A stretch of 64,000 nt of DNA from Loripinus fragilis (Eukaryota; Mollusca; Bivalvia; Lucinida; Lucinidae): NCBI GenBank assembly GCA_964019695.1, contig OZ026522.1, forward strand, positions 74,431,601-74,495,600. The letters are read 5' to 3'. Shown piece by piece: positions 10,590-21,690 of this stretch. The position numbers were made by a program, and so were the translations under genes. Within the stretch, counting starts at the first letter, position 1, and each line of letters begins with the position of its first letter. The notes beneath the pieces were generated by a model. That model was not told the origin of the DNA, did not search any database, and saw only the letters and a list, made by a program, of their open reading frames with translations.

Positions 10590-12049
10590 CTAAACCAAGT
10601 TCTAGTCGGTGACCTTCCTTTTGTACGCTAGTTCAGAAAGTGAAACAAAGGGTATGCAAAATCCATGCTTTTTATATGATGCAATACTATGCCGAGACTC
10701 TGCAAATTATTTCATTTAAAAATGACGTGTACATCTTGCACGGACGAAGTTAGAGAAAAGGTACCCTCATTTCAAAAAATCACACTTTTTCTACGATATA
10801 AACCATAACGCAGAGCCCTTATCAATTACCACTTTTGTTTGTTTGAAGATGTTACTGACTACCGTGAAATAAGAAGAATAAAAGTAAAAAAAGAGGGCAA
10901 ATATCAGGAATCGATACAATCAAGCACCACACCTGACCCAGGATACCAATGGGAAAGTGACAACGTCACAAATATACATCACAAACGAGAGCCAAGAGGT
11001 CAGCCGTTTCCCAGCAGGTAACCACAGGGCATCAACAAACAGCCATGCATTAAAGCATAGCAAAACGAGACAGAAATAACATAAATAATCCACAACAGAA
11101 GCACCGCCTTGGAACGGTCACTAAAAATATTTTACTGGAGGGCTTAAACCCATTTAACGGTGCACCAACCTCACCCTTAGTTCAGATGTGGATTTAGACA
11201 CATAGATGTTTGGTTTGCATGAAAGACCCCTGACTTATCAATGCATCATCTCCTATAACATATAAATCAAGATATAAAAAAGGATTAAAGCAAAGATAAG
11301 GACAGTAACCTTAAAAGTTTTGTTTCCATCGGACTCGTCGTTTTTGCTACTCAACAACATAAGACAAACACTTTTAGCAGGTTAATCATTGAAATTCAGC
11401 TTTAAGCTTGCAATTTAAATAGAGAATTTACACTGCTCTGAACGCTTTATTATAAGTAAGCGACAAGGCATTGAAATTTTCAGCGCTTTTTCATTATCAC
11501 CAGACGTCACCGTTCTTCTTTGAGAATTTTAAAAACAAAAACATAATGCTACCAACTCGTTTTTTAAACTCTCACATTGAAACCGGAAGTATACAGAAGT
11601 CTTAAAACTTTAATCGCCAAAAATGGACTTATCAAGTTCTACAGTGTTCGGCCTACAGTGTTCAAATAAAATTAAATGCATTTAACAATTCTACCAGGAG
11701 CTACTGGTGATTTTCAAAAATCTCTAAAAAAATTTGAAAAAATGCAACATTTTTAAAAATGCGTAAAAATCTCCCATATGCTAAATTTTAATTGTTTGGT
11801 GTTTTTCAAGTCGGATAGACCAGTTTTGTAAGCACTTAAAAGTCAATTTTATAAAAACTACTCTCAAAAACCATTTTTTCTTAAAAAATCGATTTTTGCA
11901 TTTTTAACCCCAAAAACTTTGAAGTAAAAGAACCTGCTCAAAAACACCGCTAATCGTTTTTCGTATATAGGCAAAAATTCATTTCAATTCATTAGCGTTT
12001 GGTCAGAAATAATTAGTTTGAAAAGTAACCGATTAGAACTTGGTTTTAG
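10590..12049. mobile_element. DNA element L with TA target duplication, inserted in repeat K
   Basis: The ends are imperfect inverted repeats: CTAAACCAAGTTCTAGTCGG on the left, and CCGATTAGAACTTGGTTTTAG on the right (its complement reads CTAAAACCAAGTTCTAATCG). TA flanks both ends (10588-10589 and 12050-12051). Joining the flanks restores K text (gaagctatatttttactgta). No transposase is visible in the 1,460 bp. It contains a nested family A LINE tail. The TA duplication suggests a Tc1/mariner-type or related mover, which is inference. Confidence 0.75.
10893..11310 (-). mobile_element. LINE tail, family A, nested in element L
   Basis: The plus strand reads the reverse complement of the family A tail: aggaatcgatacaatcaagc, acacctgacccaggatacca, cgagagccaagaggtcagcc, ccttggaacggtcactaaaa, accaacctcacccttagttc, acacatagatgtttggttt and tatcaatgcatcatctccta. 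The 3'-most bases are slightly altered (gggcaaatatcagg in place of gggtgcaaagatcagg). Confidence 0.8.
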
Positions 12050-12454
12050 TATTTTTACTGTAACAGTTTTTGAGATATCGTTATTACAAGTTTTCAATGC
12101 CAAACTTTGCAAAGGGCAATAACTCAAAAAAAAAATAGAAACTTTTTTTAACATGTCAATTACTCATTATTTTCTATTACCTGACCAAGTTTGAAGCTCG
12201 TAGCTGTTATAGTTTTTGAGATATCTTGATTACAAAATACCATTATGACCCTTAAAAATAGGGCATAACTCCACAAAGGGAGATAATCCAGACTTGAAAA
12301 AAATATGTGTCAATTATCTTCTGATGAGGAATCCATATATGAAATTTCAAAACTGTATCTTAATAAATTTTGAACGGACGCGCGGACAGAAGGACAAGCC
12401 CAAAGCAATAGGCCCTTTCAACTTTTCCAAAGTTGGGGGTATAAAAATAGTTCT

Positions 12455-12860
12455 GGTGAATTATGCATAAAATGACCTTATTGGGCCATAATGATAGTTC
12501 TAGCCATCAGAGTTTGTACTGTATTTAGTATATGGCCTTCAGGCTCAGCTTATATATTTAATAAAAGAGGTATGTCTGGTGGTCCCCTACATAGATCCTG
12601 CCAGCCATGCCCTTGGGATCCAAACTAGCCACGCCCTTGGGCCATTATCTTCCATTGACTATAAATGGGAAAAATCTAAAACAACGAGGCCCACAGCTTA
12701 TATATTAAGTATATAGCAATGTTTAGTGATCCCCTACAAAAATATTGCTGATCCAAATTGGCCATGTCCTAGGAGTCATTTCCTCCCATAGATTAGTATT
12801 TTTTTAAAAACTGGAAAATTTCTCTGAAACCATGAGGCCAACAGCTCAGGTGAGCAGTAT
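12455..12860. repeat. Diverged direct repeat, about 170-bp unit
   Basis: Two units share aggcccacagctt or ggccttcaggctcagcttat, then tatatatt, then tggtcccctac / tgatcccctac, gatcc and ccatgccc / ccatgtcc. The third end (gaggccaacagctcaggtga) closes the second unit. It is non-coding. Confidence 0.5.
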
Positions 12861-13115
12861 TACATATTTTAAAACACATCATCTTACGCAACGCAAAGTT
12901 ATGTAATGTTCTTTTCTTAATACTTGCTATACCTCATACAATCATAGATATAGAGTCTGATAGGTGATTGACTCATCACTGATTTGTCTTACAAAGTAAG
13001 AAGCTTAAAAAAGTGCCCTGCTAGCGCTTGATTGGGAAAAATGTGGGCTGGAAAATGGTGTAAAATTTTCAGGATATAGATGAGAAAACATAGAGAAAAA
13101 TCTACTTAATTCGAT

Positions 13116-13180
13116 CAGAATATCCACGCAGTGTATTCGAACATCCGTGCAGTGTATCTGAACATCCGTACAGTGTATCC
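13116..13180. repeat. 21-bp tandem repeat, three copies
   Basis: The unit is (g)aacatccgtgcagtgtatct with small changes (tatccacgcagtgtattcg, aacatccgtacagtgtatcc). It creates short ORFs on both strands that I regard as chance. Confidence 0.75.
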
Positions 13181-13240
13181 AAACAAAAAAAACGTGACTA
13201 CCCACCCTGATAACTTCTGCCTATTAAACAGAGCTTATAC

Positions 13241-13527
13241 CGGGCCGCATAGCGCAGTCGGTAACGTGTCTGGCAACAGATACGAGTCTGAATGCAGATT
13301 CAGGGGTCGCGAGTTCGATCCTGGCCCGGTCCCATAATTTCGTGGAGATTGATAAGGAAATAATTTCTACGGTCATTCTCCTCCCTTCCGCTGAATCATT
13401 CAAGAAAGGTTGTTGTCAGTTACAAGCGAAAGTATTTGCACGAAGTACTGGTTAACTGTTTGTTCAAGTTTGGCCAGGAAAAAGTGTGGTTAAGTGAACT
13501 GACCGTCCTGCCGTGACCATAGCTGTT
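13241..13527 (+). mobile_element. tRNA-derived SINE, family S1, copy a
   Basis: The head has an A box (TAGCGCAGTCGGTAACGTG) and B box (GGTCGCGAGTTCGATCC), closed by an acceptor-like stem (CGGGCC with GGCCCG). It then continues into a body: gtggagattgataaggaaat, tctacggtcattctcctccc, ttgtcagttacaagcgaaag, ggttaactgtttgttcaagt, ccgtgaccatagctgttgac. The same body occurs reversed at 31825-32040 and 52599-52806. The long insert between anticodon region and B box makes a functional tRNA unlikely. Confidence 0.85.
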
Positions 13528-13541
13528 GACCGGGGACGTAA

Positions 13542-14102
13542 CACAGTATGTAAACTGAAATAAACATCCTGTACCCGTTCCTCCTAGCTCACGCCTTATA
13601 CATTATGAATGACAGCACTCGTGCGTAACCAGTTGTCGGAAATCGTGATGTGAGAGTTGTTGGTACAGCTGTAATTGCGAGGGCCCACCTATTTAAATTC
13701 ATTTTTCCTTAGATCTAAGTAACTGTTACAGTTAGAACCATGTAATCATGTATACATGTGATTGCCAATTCCACTAAAACCGTGCAATCTGGCATTTAAG
13801 CTCGTTTTCGACACAGAACGGCTCTGATTGTGAGCAAGTCGTTTTTTAACAAAGCAAAATGCAAAGGAGGAAATCGTTAAAATCATGGAATAAAACGGAA
13901 TAAAATAGATAAAATGGCTTTTCTTACCTTGTTCGAATGTGCATTGTCTGTATCGCTAACAATATAAATCGAAACGTGTACATGTACCTAAATACACGCA
14001 TTTTCCGACTACTGGTTACGCACGAGTGCTGTTATTCATGTTTATAAGGCGTGAGCTAGCGGAGGAACGGTACATGATATTTATTTCGGTTTACATACTG
14101 TG
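13542..14102. mobile_element. Fold-back element R with ~105-bp inverted ends
   Basis: The left end CACAGTATGTAAACTGAAAT... (to about 13648) and right end (from about 13995) are near-complementary over roughly 105 bp, both containing agctcacgccttata and cactcgtgcgtaaccag in opposite orientation. GTAA flanks both sides (13538-13541 and 14103-14106), a likely 4-bp target duplication. The 340-bp middle has no ORF. Confidence 0.8.
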
Positions 14103-14106
14103 GTAA

Positions 14107-15238
14107 AGCAACAAAACAAACATTAAACAGAGCTTCATTTTAAAATGAAATAAACTTCCCAGTGATGTATTTTTAGGGAAATAAGCAATATTCGTTTGTT
14201 TTGAACTTTGTTAAATACTTGACCTATTGGAAAGCGAACAACATTTTACACTGGAAGTGTTGTTAAGTATTGCTCTTAAGTGGGGTGATATCAAAGCAAT
14301 GATCTAAGGTTTTTAAAAGCTTTAACAGAAATAATTGCTAAATTTCAAAAGTAAAAGCTTGTTCCCTTATATAATGGTTTATCCATGGTCATCGAATATA
14401 ACAGTTTATAACTGACAAAGTTTTCATCAAAGTTTAAAATGTATTTGTTTGCAGTTTTAAAATAGTCAGTAAATTGAATTTTAATACATGTAATAATGAA
14501 ATAAAATACCTGTTGAAATGTTATCAACTAAACTAAAACTATTTAGCAAAATATTAATGATTTTATTTGGTATTGTTGAAAATTTAACGTCAATGACAAT
14601 ATAATGGACCCAGTACATATTTTAGTTTTAAGAAAATGAGGGTAACGCCATTAACACGATCTTCCACGTATGTTTGCTAGACTATGGTTGAGTGCAATAT
14701 TTGGTTTGATACAACCGCAACTATGTACTAAAAGATAAAACAAGTGCACAATCTGCTAAACAGAGTGCATACCTCAATGTCTTTTTAGAAGTTTCTGAGC
14801 TCTGGGTCCTCTACTATTGTGTTTGACCATTTATAATTCTTTCAAATAGCCTAGCTTGAATATGTCGTGCGTTCGTCTGAACAGTTTAAGTGCATATAAT
14901 AACCTACCATGCATGTTACTAAAGAAAATATAATGTTGTCATTCCTGTTACTAAATGTCGTTCATGTTACCAGTCAACTTTTGCTCATTAAATAAACTAA
15001 CCCAATGACTGCTGCTGCATTTATTGACGAGTTTGAAAGTTGGTGCCTGTAGCTACCTATTGCAGAAAAATAAAGATGCTCATCCTACAATTTCTCAAAA
15101 TAAACGTGATCATTGGTATTTGGGCCGCGTCGCAACAAAACCAGTCTTTGGGGTTTCCGATAAACCGAGACTCAAACCCGTCTCCTGAGCTTCAGAGACT
15201 AGCTAGAATATTGAAATTTTGCTTGAAGCAAGTTTAAA
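14107..15238. other. Stretch without recognisable genes
   Basis: AT-rich, with no coding motif, inverted ends or window-internal match noticed. Confidence 0.4.
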
Positions 15239-15244
15239 TATGCT

Positions 15245-15370
15245 ACTTTCCAATAAGCGAATAACAAAGGCGCTGATCAGACTGCGCGGATGCGCAGGCT
15301 GGTCTGCGCCTTTGCTGTTCGCAAACCCCAGAAGACAGGTTTTCTCACGCCGAGGCTCATTTGTCTTAAG
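15245..15370. mobile_element. Hairpin MITE fragment, family F
   Basis: The hairpin arms are aagcgaataacaaaggcgct and gcgcctttgctgttcgc around gatcagactgcgcggatgcg. Next to it is the family end gaagacaggttttctcac followed by gccgaggctcat. The same end and hairpin are in the fuller copy at 21446-21690. Only the right end is intact here. Confidence 0.65.
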
Positions 15371-15783
15371 ACATGTTGTTTCAGTAATATATAATAAAAT
15401 ATTGATTATATTATAAAGATCACATATATATTTCCTAATAAAAAGTTTGTAAACTTGGATGTCTAGAAAGAAGCTTTTTAGTGCATGTATTAAAAAAGAA
15501 AACACCTACGGTGTTTTTTAGGAAATTGGGTTTCTTGTTGTGGTAACAGGAATGATATTTTAAAACAGTACAGCCATCACAATCAAAATAAGCCGCCTAA
15601 TCTTATAATTTTGCAAATTCTCTTGTTTAAATGAATGGTTTATTGTTGTTAATTCTTCTGAGTTGAAACTAAATAAAAACAAATCAAAATTAGTTGTGTT
15701 ATTTTTTACAAACATAGCTCAAATTACATTCATATGTCTGTTGTCCTGTAATATCAGATAATCACTGCAATACATAGAGGCTA

Positions 15784-15932
15784 TTCAAATTTTTTTGTTA
15801 AATATGTCTTTTATTTCACGAGTGAAGTGGACAATATTTATATTTCATGAGTGGTGAAGCCACGAATGAAATATAATTATTGTCCACTTCACGAGTGAAA
15901 TAAAAGACATATTTAACAAAAAACATTTGAAT
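15784..15932. repeat. Long imperfect palindrome around GTGAAATAAAAGACATATT
   Basis: The left half (tttttgttaaatatgtcttt, tatttcacgagtgaagtgga, caatatttatatttcat) is mirrored by the right half after a ~16-bp centre (gagtggtgaagccacg). Arms are about 65 bp with few mismatches. Inside each arm 'ttcacgagtgaa' is itself palindromic. It is probably a fold-back MITE; no target duplication was identified. Confidence 0.8.
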
Positions 15933-16224
15933 TTTCTTTTAATTATCTACAAATTCCCCATAATCTTTGAGGGTAAAGAGAAGCGAATCCTACTTTACAT
16001 TAGCTTTTGTTTTGATTTTCTAGTTGTAGCAGACGAATTTATAAAAGCTCTTTCTTTTATTAAGCTTCTAAGCGACTCTCACTTTTTGTTTACATTTACA
16101 TAGAAATAGGAAACACCAATAGTTGTTTCCCTTAGAAAAGAAACAGATATGCAATAAATAATTGCTTCCCTTAGACCATATTGAGAAAATAGAAAAAAGT
16201 AGTTCCAATCTTACGGTTTCTCTC

Positions 16225-16288
16225 CCGTGAAAATATCAAATCTTGTATTTTCACAGCAGTGAAAATACAAGATTTGATATTTTCACGG
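16225..16288. repeat. Perfect 30-bp-arm palindrome
   Basis: Left arm 16225-16254 and right arm 16259-16288 are exact reverse complements (core cgtgaaaatatcaaatcttg), with spacer agca. It lies 300 bp from the palindrome at 15784-15932. Both have gtgaaat-type words, but I cannot show that they belong to one element. Confidence 0.85.
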
Positions 16289-16299
16289 CTGTGAAATAT

Positions 16300-17290
16300 A
16301 TGCATTATATTTAAACAATATTTCCCTGTATTTCATTACATAGTAGATAATAAAATGCGTATTCCTGATGGTTCTTCTATTTTCACTGCTTAAAGCATTG
16401 GATCTAGCTGTAGATTGTATAAGAAGTTGTGATGATAAAAGATAAGTTTATTCTATTTTCAGGTTCATTTTCAGTATTGAAAGCTATAAACAATACAAGT
16501 TCTAAGAATCCACAGATCCAGAAAAGTTTAGACATATCACAAGCTTTTAGAAAAGTAGATCTAATAGCAAATTGCATTAGACCAAATGTATTTACATTGT
16601 AGATCCTTTTTCCAATTTTAAACCATTTATCAACATATAGAATAAATAAATAACAAATTTCATAGAATAGCAGTATAGTGTACCATCTTCTTGATAAAGC
16701 CAACTATTTATTATAGAAATCACTAAGAAAGTAAGACGTTTTAGAACAGTGTTTGATATGACGGAATGTGCTAACTCACCAGATAATCCCAGGTTCTGGT
16801 ATATCTAGGCATAAACCCTCCGTCTGAAAACAATACAATTTTATAAATTGATGCCAGACGTTTTTGTGGGGGGTTGTGGTGGTGGGGGATGCCCAGATTA
16901 TTTCGAATAATGGAGATTGTAGTGTATTTAATGTCGTAATATACAAACAAGTCGTTCATTGATGCTCAAATATGCCAACTCAACAATCTAAAAGCATGCA
17001 CAGCTATATAATGAAATGCACGCAAGTTGATGGTCGAAGTGGCGGACGCCCGTAAAAAAATCAATGGTAAAGTATATGCATTATGCAATGAGCCCCCCCA
17101 AGTGCGCACACCAAAGCTCTGAACACTTATTCCCGGTAGCGTTGTTCGACCCATCCAAATCATTGAACATTTTCAGACAGCTTAATCGACTAAATTGGAC
17201 ATTTTTTTATTTTAGACGGAAAACTTATTCCTATGAGATGTACGTTTTCCCTCGTCCAGTTGCGGTAGGTACCCAGCCAGGATACAGCCT
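16300..17290. other. Stretch without recognisable genes
   Basis: A 99-codon minus-strand ORF at 16404-16703 is hydrophobic and AT-rich, without a recognisable domain; I treat it as chance. No repeat ends were identified. Confidence 0.4.
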
Positions 17291-17295
17291 CTGGC

Positions 17296-17354
17296 CACTA
17301 TCGGCCTGCCAGCGAAACGCCATTTCAATGGCGTTTCGCTGGTTGTCCGATAGT
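17296..17354. repeat. Hairpin with ccagcgaaacgccatt core (family H type)
   Basis: The arms cactatcggcctgccagcga and its complement surround aacgccatttcaatggcgtt. The same core hairpin sits at the centre of the two GGATCCAGA-ended elements at 22443-22733 and 34203-34491, so this is probably a diverged or end-stripped relative. Confidence 0.6.
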
Positions 17355-17690
17355 GACCCGCTTTCATGTGTCTTTCTGGTAGGCTAAAGAACAATTTCGC
17401 GCAGTGTTCTGTTCAGGTGCGAGAGATTATTAGCGTGCTCAATACATGAGGTCATCACAAATTTTCGATTCATGTTTAATAGCTTAATTATTTGTTGATC
17501 AAAACTTCTAATGACGATGGTGACCCGCTTTCATGTGTCTTCTGGGTAGGCTTAAGAACAGTTTCGGGTAGTGGTATGTTCAGGGTCTAATGTACCACAT
17601 GCGAGAGATTTTTAGCGTATTCAAAACGTGAAGTCATCACCATTTTTCGATTTGTCATTAGCTTAATTATTTGTTGATCAAATGGTATCT
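17353..17690. repeat. Diverged tandem duplication, ~165-bp unit
   Basis: Unit one (from gtgacccgctttcatgtgtc at 17353) and unit two (from 17520) share gtaggct..aagaaca, ttcaggt or ttcaggg, cgagagatt, ttcgatt and agcttaattatttgttgatc. Unit two has an extra tctaatgtaccacat segment. Non-coding. Confidence 0.75.
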
Positions 17691-17816
17691 TCTAATGTCA
17701 TCTACAGTATTGCCTCGAGGGCAAGACATTTCGCCTGTATTTTCATTTCAATAAGGCCGTCTAATATTTTGCCATCTATGGACCTTTGCGAATACGCCAA
17801 CGACTTGTATCAGCAC

Positions 17817-18189
17817 TTAAAGCTGCATAGTCTGTAACTTTTGATCTTTTAATTTTAGAACTAATGTTTCTATAATTCAAGAACACAATAAAATAACTAA
17901 AATTCAGGTAAACATTTTACCAATTTCGTAAATCTTAACAAATTATCAGTATCAAAACAACAGCATTTATGTTAAAATTAACTGTCTATAATTATTGGAG
18001 GGACGCAAATAATTACCACAAGAGAAAAACACACCTGTTTTAAAAGATAATTCACTTTTCCGTGCAGTTTTCAGCTATAGTGAACAGATTTATTGTGAAA
18101 ACATAACTTAATTCTACTTTTACAAATGATTTAAAAAGAAAATAAAAAATTTCGAAAAATATCAAAAGTTACAGACTATGCAGCTTTAA
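17817..18189. mobile_element. MITE family M, copy 1
   Basis: The ends are 27-28 bp inverted repeats beginning TTAAAGCTGCATAGTCTGTA on the left and closing with its complement on the right. The interior is AT-rich and non-coding (aattattggagggacgcaaa, ttcagctatagtgaacag). A reversed, diverged copy lies at 38323-38676. TTAA at both outer edges could be the target site, but it overlaps the inverted repeat, so this is uncertain. Confidence 0.8.
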
Positions 18190-18389
18190 TGTGTCGCCTT
18201 GTCGACCTGTATCAGACACTGTGTGACAGTTACTATGATAGGTAACGAAAATTAAGCCGGTATCCAGTATAAGGTAAAAGCTAGCAAGTGCGTACAGCGA
18301 AATTTCAAATCAGTCTGCGCTTCTGTACAACATGATCAGAGTCTTAATTTTCCGCCTGATGAAACGTTGGACTCTTGGCTACCCATAGA

Positions 18390-18454
18390 GCGCACATCGA
18401 AGACTCAGATCAGACTGCGCCGATGCGCAGTCTGATCTGAGTGTTCGATGCGCG
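18390..18454. repeat. GATCAGACTGC-core hairpin
   Basis: The arms gcgcacatcgaagactcaga...tcagactgcgc and gcgcagtctgatctgagtgttcgatgcgc pair around cgat. It has the same core as families D, E, F and G in this window. Its outer ends are not clearly recognisable. Confidence 0.7.
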
Positions 18455-18550
18455 CACATGCCAAATTTACCTTTTTCTGGCCACCGGATCAATCATTATT
18501 ACTCTTGATGTTGATTCATACTGAGCAATTAAAGTCGGAGAACACTTCGG

Positions 18551-18606
18551 TAACAGTATGGCACAGATCAGCATGCACACATACATGTACGAGCATGCTG
18601 ATCTTG
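18551..18606. repeat. Short hairpin with GATCAGCATGC arms
   Basis: Arms cacagatcagcatgc and gcatgctgatcttg lie around acacatacatgtacga. It is possibly another MITE remnant. Confidence 0.5.
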
Positions 18607-18609
18607 GTA

Positions 18610-19634
18610 TGTGCTGTATGTCTAAGTTAGTTGATAGAGATTCAGATTGGGCTCGTGTGAGGATTTGCTCGTAAGATAATTCGTATTTTTTATGGGACAT
18701 GGCGAGTTAATTTCTCTTTGATGTCGCTTTCTTATGACTATAATAACTTAATGAAGTTAGGTGAAAATGTCCCAGTTTGTGTATGCTAACAAAAGCCTGC
18801 GCGTTCACATGGTCAGGGTTGCTGATCTGATTCATCGCTGTTCTCCTTTGAAACCAATAGATATTGCAGATTCAGTATCTTGATCCGTGATTCGCGTCAC
18901 AGATGTGTGTGTCGCTTAATGGCTAATCTATCTAAAAAAAAGATATGAAAGTCGTTTTGCTTTGTACTTCTTTTAAAGTATTCGTTTTATGACTTACTAT
19001 ATATAAACGTGGCAAATGAAACAAAAATGCGGGGGTTCTACTACATAAAGTGACAACATCACGACAAAATTAACCAACTCTACACGCCAAAAATATTTTC
19101 TCGAGGGGCCATGCATGTTGTTCAGCTTTGACCAAAGCCCTACACTGATGCTAGAATAGTAATACGACTGTCAGATTTGACAATATACGACTAAACGTAT
19201 TTTCCTTTCGGTGATAAACGATTTCTTTTTACCATCAATACATTCATGAATGATATCAATTATTATTTGATAAATACAGCTCAATTTAACTCACTGTGAT
19301 TACAATCAAAGTTTTGTCTGAATCAAGGTGATGCGTTGCTGTGTTGTCACATTGTTTCCTTATTCCAGTTCCGGTATCCTTTATCTGGAGTTGGTGTTTG
19401 GTGCATAACGCAGTTGGTGGTTCTAGCCACTATTTTTGCCTTAGGTAACCTAGCTTTATGAAACCCTTTTCAGTCATACAGCTAGATAACCAAAGACAAA
19501 ACTAGAGCCCTCTCTGGAACAGTTACACGAGCAGTATGTCAATAGTGGCGCATGACGCATGCGCACTATCGTCTTTCTTCTGTTGCCTTTCTTCACAGAT
19601 CACCCACTCTTGAAAAGTCAGTTTCATTCATGCA
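18610..19634. other. Stretch without recognisable genes
   Basis: No gene or repeat boundaries were recognised. Confidence 0.4.
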
Positions 19635-19780
19635 TACCTGGCCCCAAGGTTATAAAACTGTTTCCATGCTCAACTTAATTGAGCATAAAAATTATCATGC
19701 TGATAAATGTTAAAATGCCAACGAACGTTGGCATTTTCACATTTATAAGCTTGATAAATTCAACATCTGAGAATTTGAAA
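19635..19780. mobile_element. MITE remnant, family N, copy 1
   Basis: It contains ggttataaaactgtttccat, the palindrome tgctcaacttaattgagca, and a second palindrome aaaatgccaacgaacgttgg..cattt. The related text (tataaaactttgaccatgct, caactcaactgagcatg, gaatgccaacaattgttagc) occurs at 34885-35125, where the far end is the inverted copy tttttataacctcgg. Confidence 0.55.
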
Positions 19781-19979
19781 GCAAGAAAAGTGTTTGATAG
19801 GTTTTATGAGCTGTTGAAATTTCATGCTTATGGCCTTGGAGCCTGGAGGAAGAATCTTCCCATTTTCAATCCTTGTAATCATAAACAGCTTTAGGCCCAA
19901 TTGGATATTCTGTTACTTCCGTCTTGATCCCCTGGAGACCCTCGTATATGATCAATCCTCGATTTTTTGGATAGTCCAC

Positions 19980-20940
19980 ATTCATATATCCATATAAAAT
20001 CATGTTACTCCTTCTTGGTTCCAATTTTAGTATTCTATAATACCATGTTCACCGTGATAGTACAGGTAAAAAGACTGTTCTCCTGTACTTCCACAAAACG
20101 CTTTGAAGCGCGACTGAAACGGTAAATGCAATGAGTGAATCGAGGGTCTTACTTAGAGGTCGTGGTACTACTGTAGCTCACTACTGTCCACGCCAAACAT
20201 GTGAAGTTTTAAATCCATGTAAAATCGTTCTATTTCTAACTGATTCCATGACGCTTCATTCTTACTTAATGGTAATCCTTTGCTGCTTCACGGTCATAAA
20301 TCCATGCAAAACCGTCATGATTACTCAATAGCTTTTCCATGGTGCTCCACGCTAACCCCTTGCTACTCCTGTCAATGGCGTAGCCAGAACGCTGAAAAAA
20401 TTACGCACATCAAAGGGAGATTGCTTGATAAAGCAGTGAGGCTTTCTAATTGTGTCCCTTTTCAAAATGGGAACTTCTCTTAAAGAAAAGAATTTGCTCC
20501 CAGAGGGAGCGAATTCTTTTCTTTGAGAGCTGTTCCTTATAGTATGGAAAATCACATTTTACCACATTAGGTGACCTCCCTTGAATGTTGCTATTTTTAT
20601 TATGCCCGTGCGTAACATGCGTAATGAGAGCTACGCCAATGCCTATGATGTTCATATAAAATCATATTGCATGTGTTCCTAGCTGATCCATGATGCTCAC
20701 TCCAACTCCATGCGACTCCTGAGATGTTCCACATTAATCATCCATGTAAAATCATATTACATGTATTCCTAGCTGATCCATGATGCTCACTCTAACTCCA
20801 AGCTTGCCCCCTGATGCTCCACAGTCAAAAACCCATTTAATATCCTGTCATTCCCAGCAGATTAAGCGATGCTTCACTCTAACTCCACCCATCATGTGAT
20901 GTTCCATGGCCATGTAGCCATATGAAACCTTGCTAATGCT
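19980..20940. repeat. Degenerate minisatellite, ~70-100-bp period
   Basis: The motif train 'tccatgtaaaatc..tta(c)..tcctagctgatccatgatgctcactctaactccatgctactcctg' recurs, with drift, from about 19990 to 20940. The best pair is at 20650-20800 (aaaatcatattgcatgtgtt / aaaatcatattacatgtatt, each followed by cctagctgatccatgatgct). A hairpin at 20477-20529 interrupts it. Confidence 0.6.
20477..20529. repeat. 25-bp-arm hairpin
   Basis: Left arm 20477-20501 (ctcttaaagaaaagaatttg then ctccc) pairs with 20505-20529 with few mismatches; the spacer is 3 bp. It lies within the degenerate minisatellite. Confidence 0.7.
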
Positions 20941-21445
20941 AGCTGACACATCACTGTGATGGCCATGCAAATGTTCATGATAAAATATAATCGCTTAGTT
21001 TATAGACATCCATTATTTTCCAACAACTGTATAGTATTATTGTCTTAACTTCGTTCTCTTTCAAATAGTAATAAATTCTACTGAAGTATTTTTAACGACA
21101 CGAGTATGTCAACACAAATTCATCATACATGTATTCAGTATCGACGATGGGCGCAAGTGCTTGCCAAGAATGTTTCGCTGCATAGCCAAATGTAGTTCAA
21201 TGCCCCCATCCTTATACCTTACCCACCTGATTGGGTCGATATCCATTCTTCATCTTCAATGCTTCATTAATCGAACTGTCTTTACATTTAAACTCTAATT
21301 TAAAATGTATAGTACATCTTTAGTTCGATACTGTGATGTGACGACGAACGTTTGACATGTGCCATGCTCTGTGGCAGCGTTTGAAAGCCCCTCAATAATT
21401 CTTTTTCATCTGAAACGAGACCACCACAATTAGTTAATATAATAT
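20941..21445. other. Stretch without recognisable genes
   Basis: No gene or repeat was recognised. Confidence 0.4.
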
Positions 21446-21690
21446 GGGCCTCGACGCGAGAAAACCTGTCTTCGGGCGTTTGCGAACAACACAGGCGCAG
21501 ACCAGCCTGCGCATCCGCGCAGTCTGATCAGCGCCTTTGTTATTCGCTGTTTGGGAAGTATCATATGTAAACTTGCTACAGGTGAAATTTCAATATTATA
21601 GCTAGTCTCTGTAGCTGAGGAGACTGGTTTGAAACGCTCTTTGTCGACCCCCCCCCCCCCCGAAGACAGGTTTTCTCACAACGGGGCCCA
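21446..21690. mobile_element. Hairpin MITE, family F, near-complete copy
   Basis: The inverted ends are ATGGGCCTCGACGCGAGAAA then ACCTGTCTTCG on the left, and cgaagacaggttttctcaca then acggggcccat on the right. The left part carries the hairpin acaggcgcagaccagcctgc / gcgcagtctgatcagcgcct. The right part contains attatagctagtctctgtag and a C14 run at about 21648-21661. Non-coding. Confidence 0.8.

Larger units (their letters stand above)
9650..12445. repeat. Repeat family K, interrupted by two insertions
   Basis: Pieces at about 9650-10021, 10237-10589 and 12052-12445 are variations of one text: gctgaccaagtttgaagct, then tttttgagatatcttgatta, then gggcataactccacaaaggg, then gacaagcccaaagcaatatg and cttttccaaagttggg. 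The block recurs tandemly with divergence. It is non-coding and appears old, since its internal copies differ substantially. It served as the landing site for E1 (10022-10236) and L (10590-12049). Confidence 0.75.
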
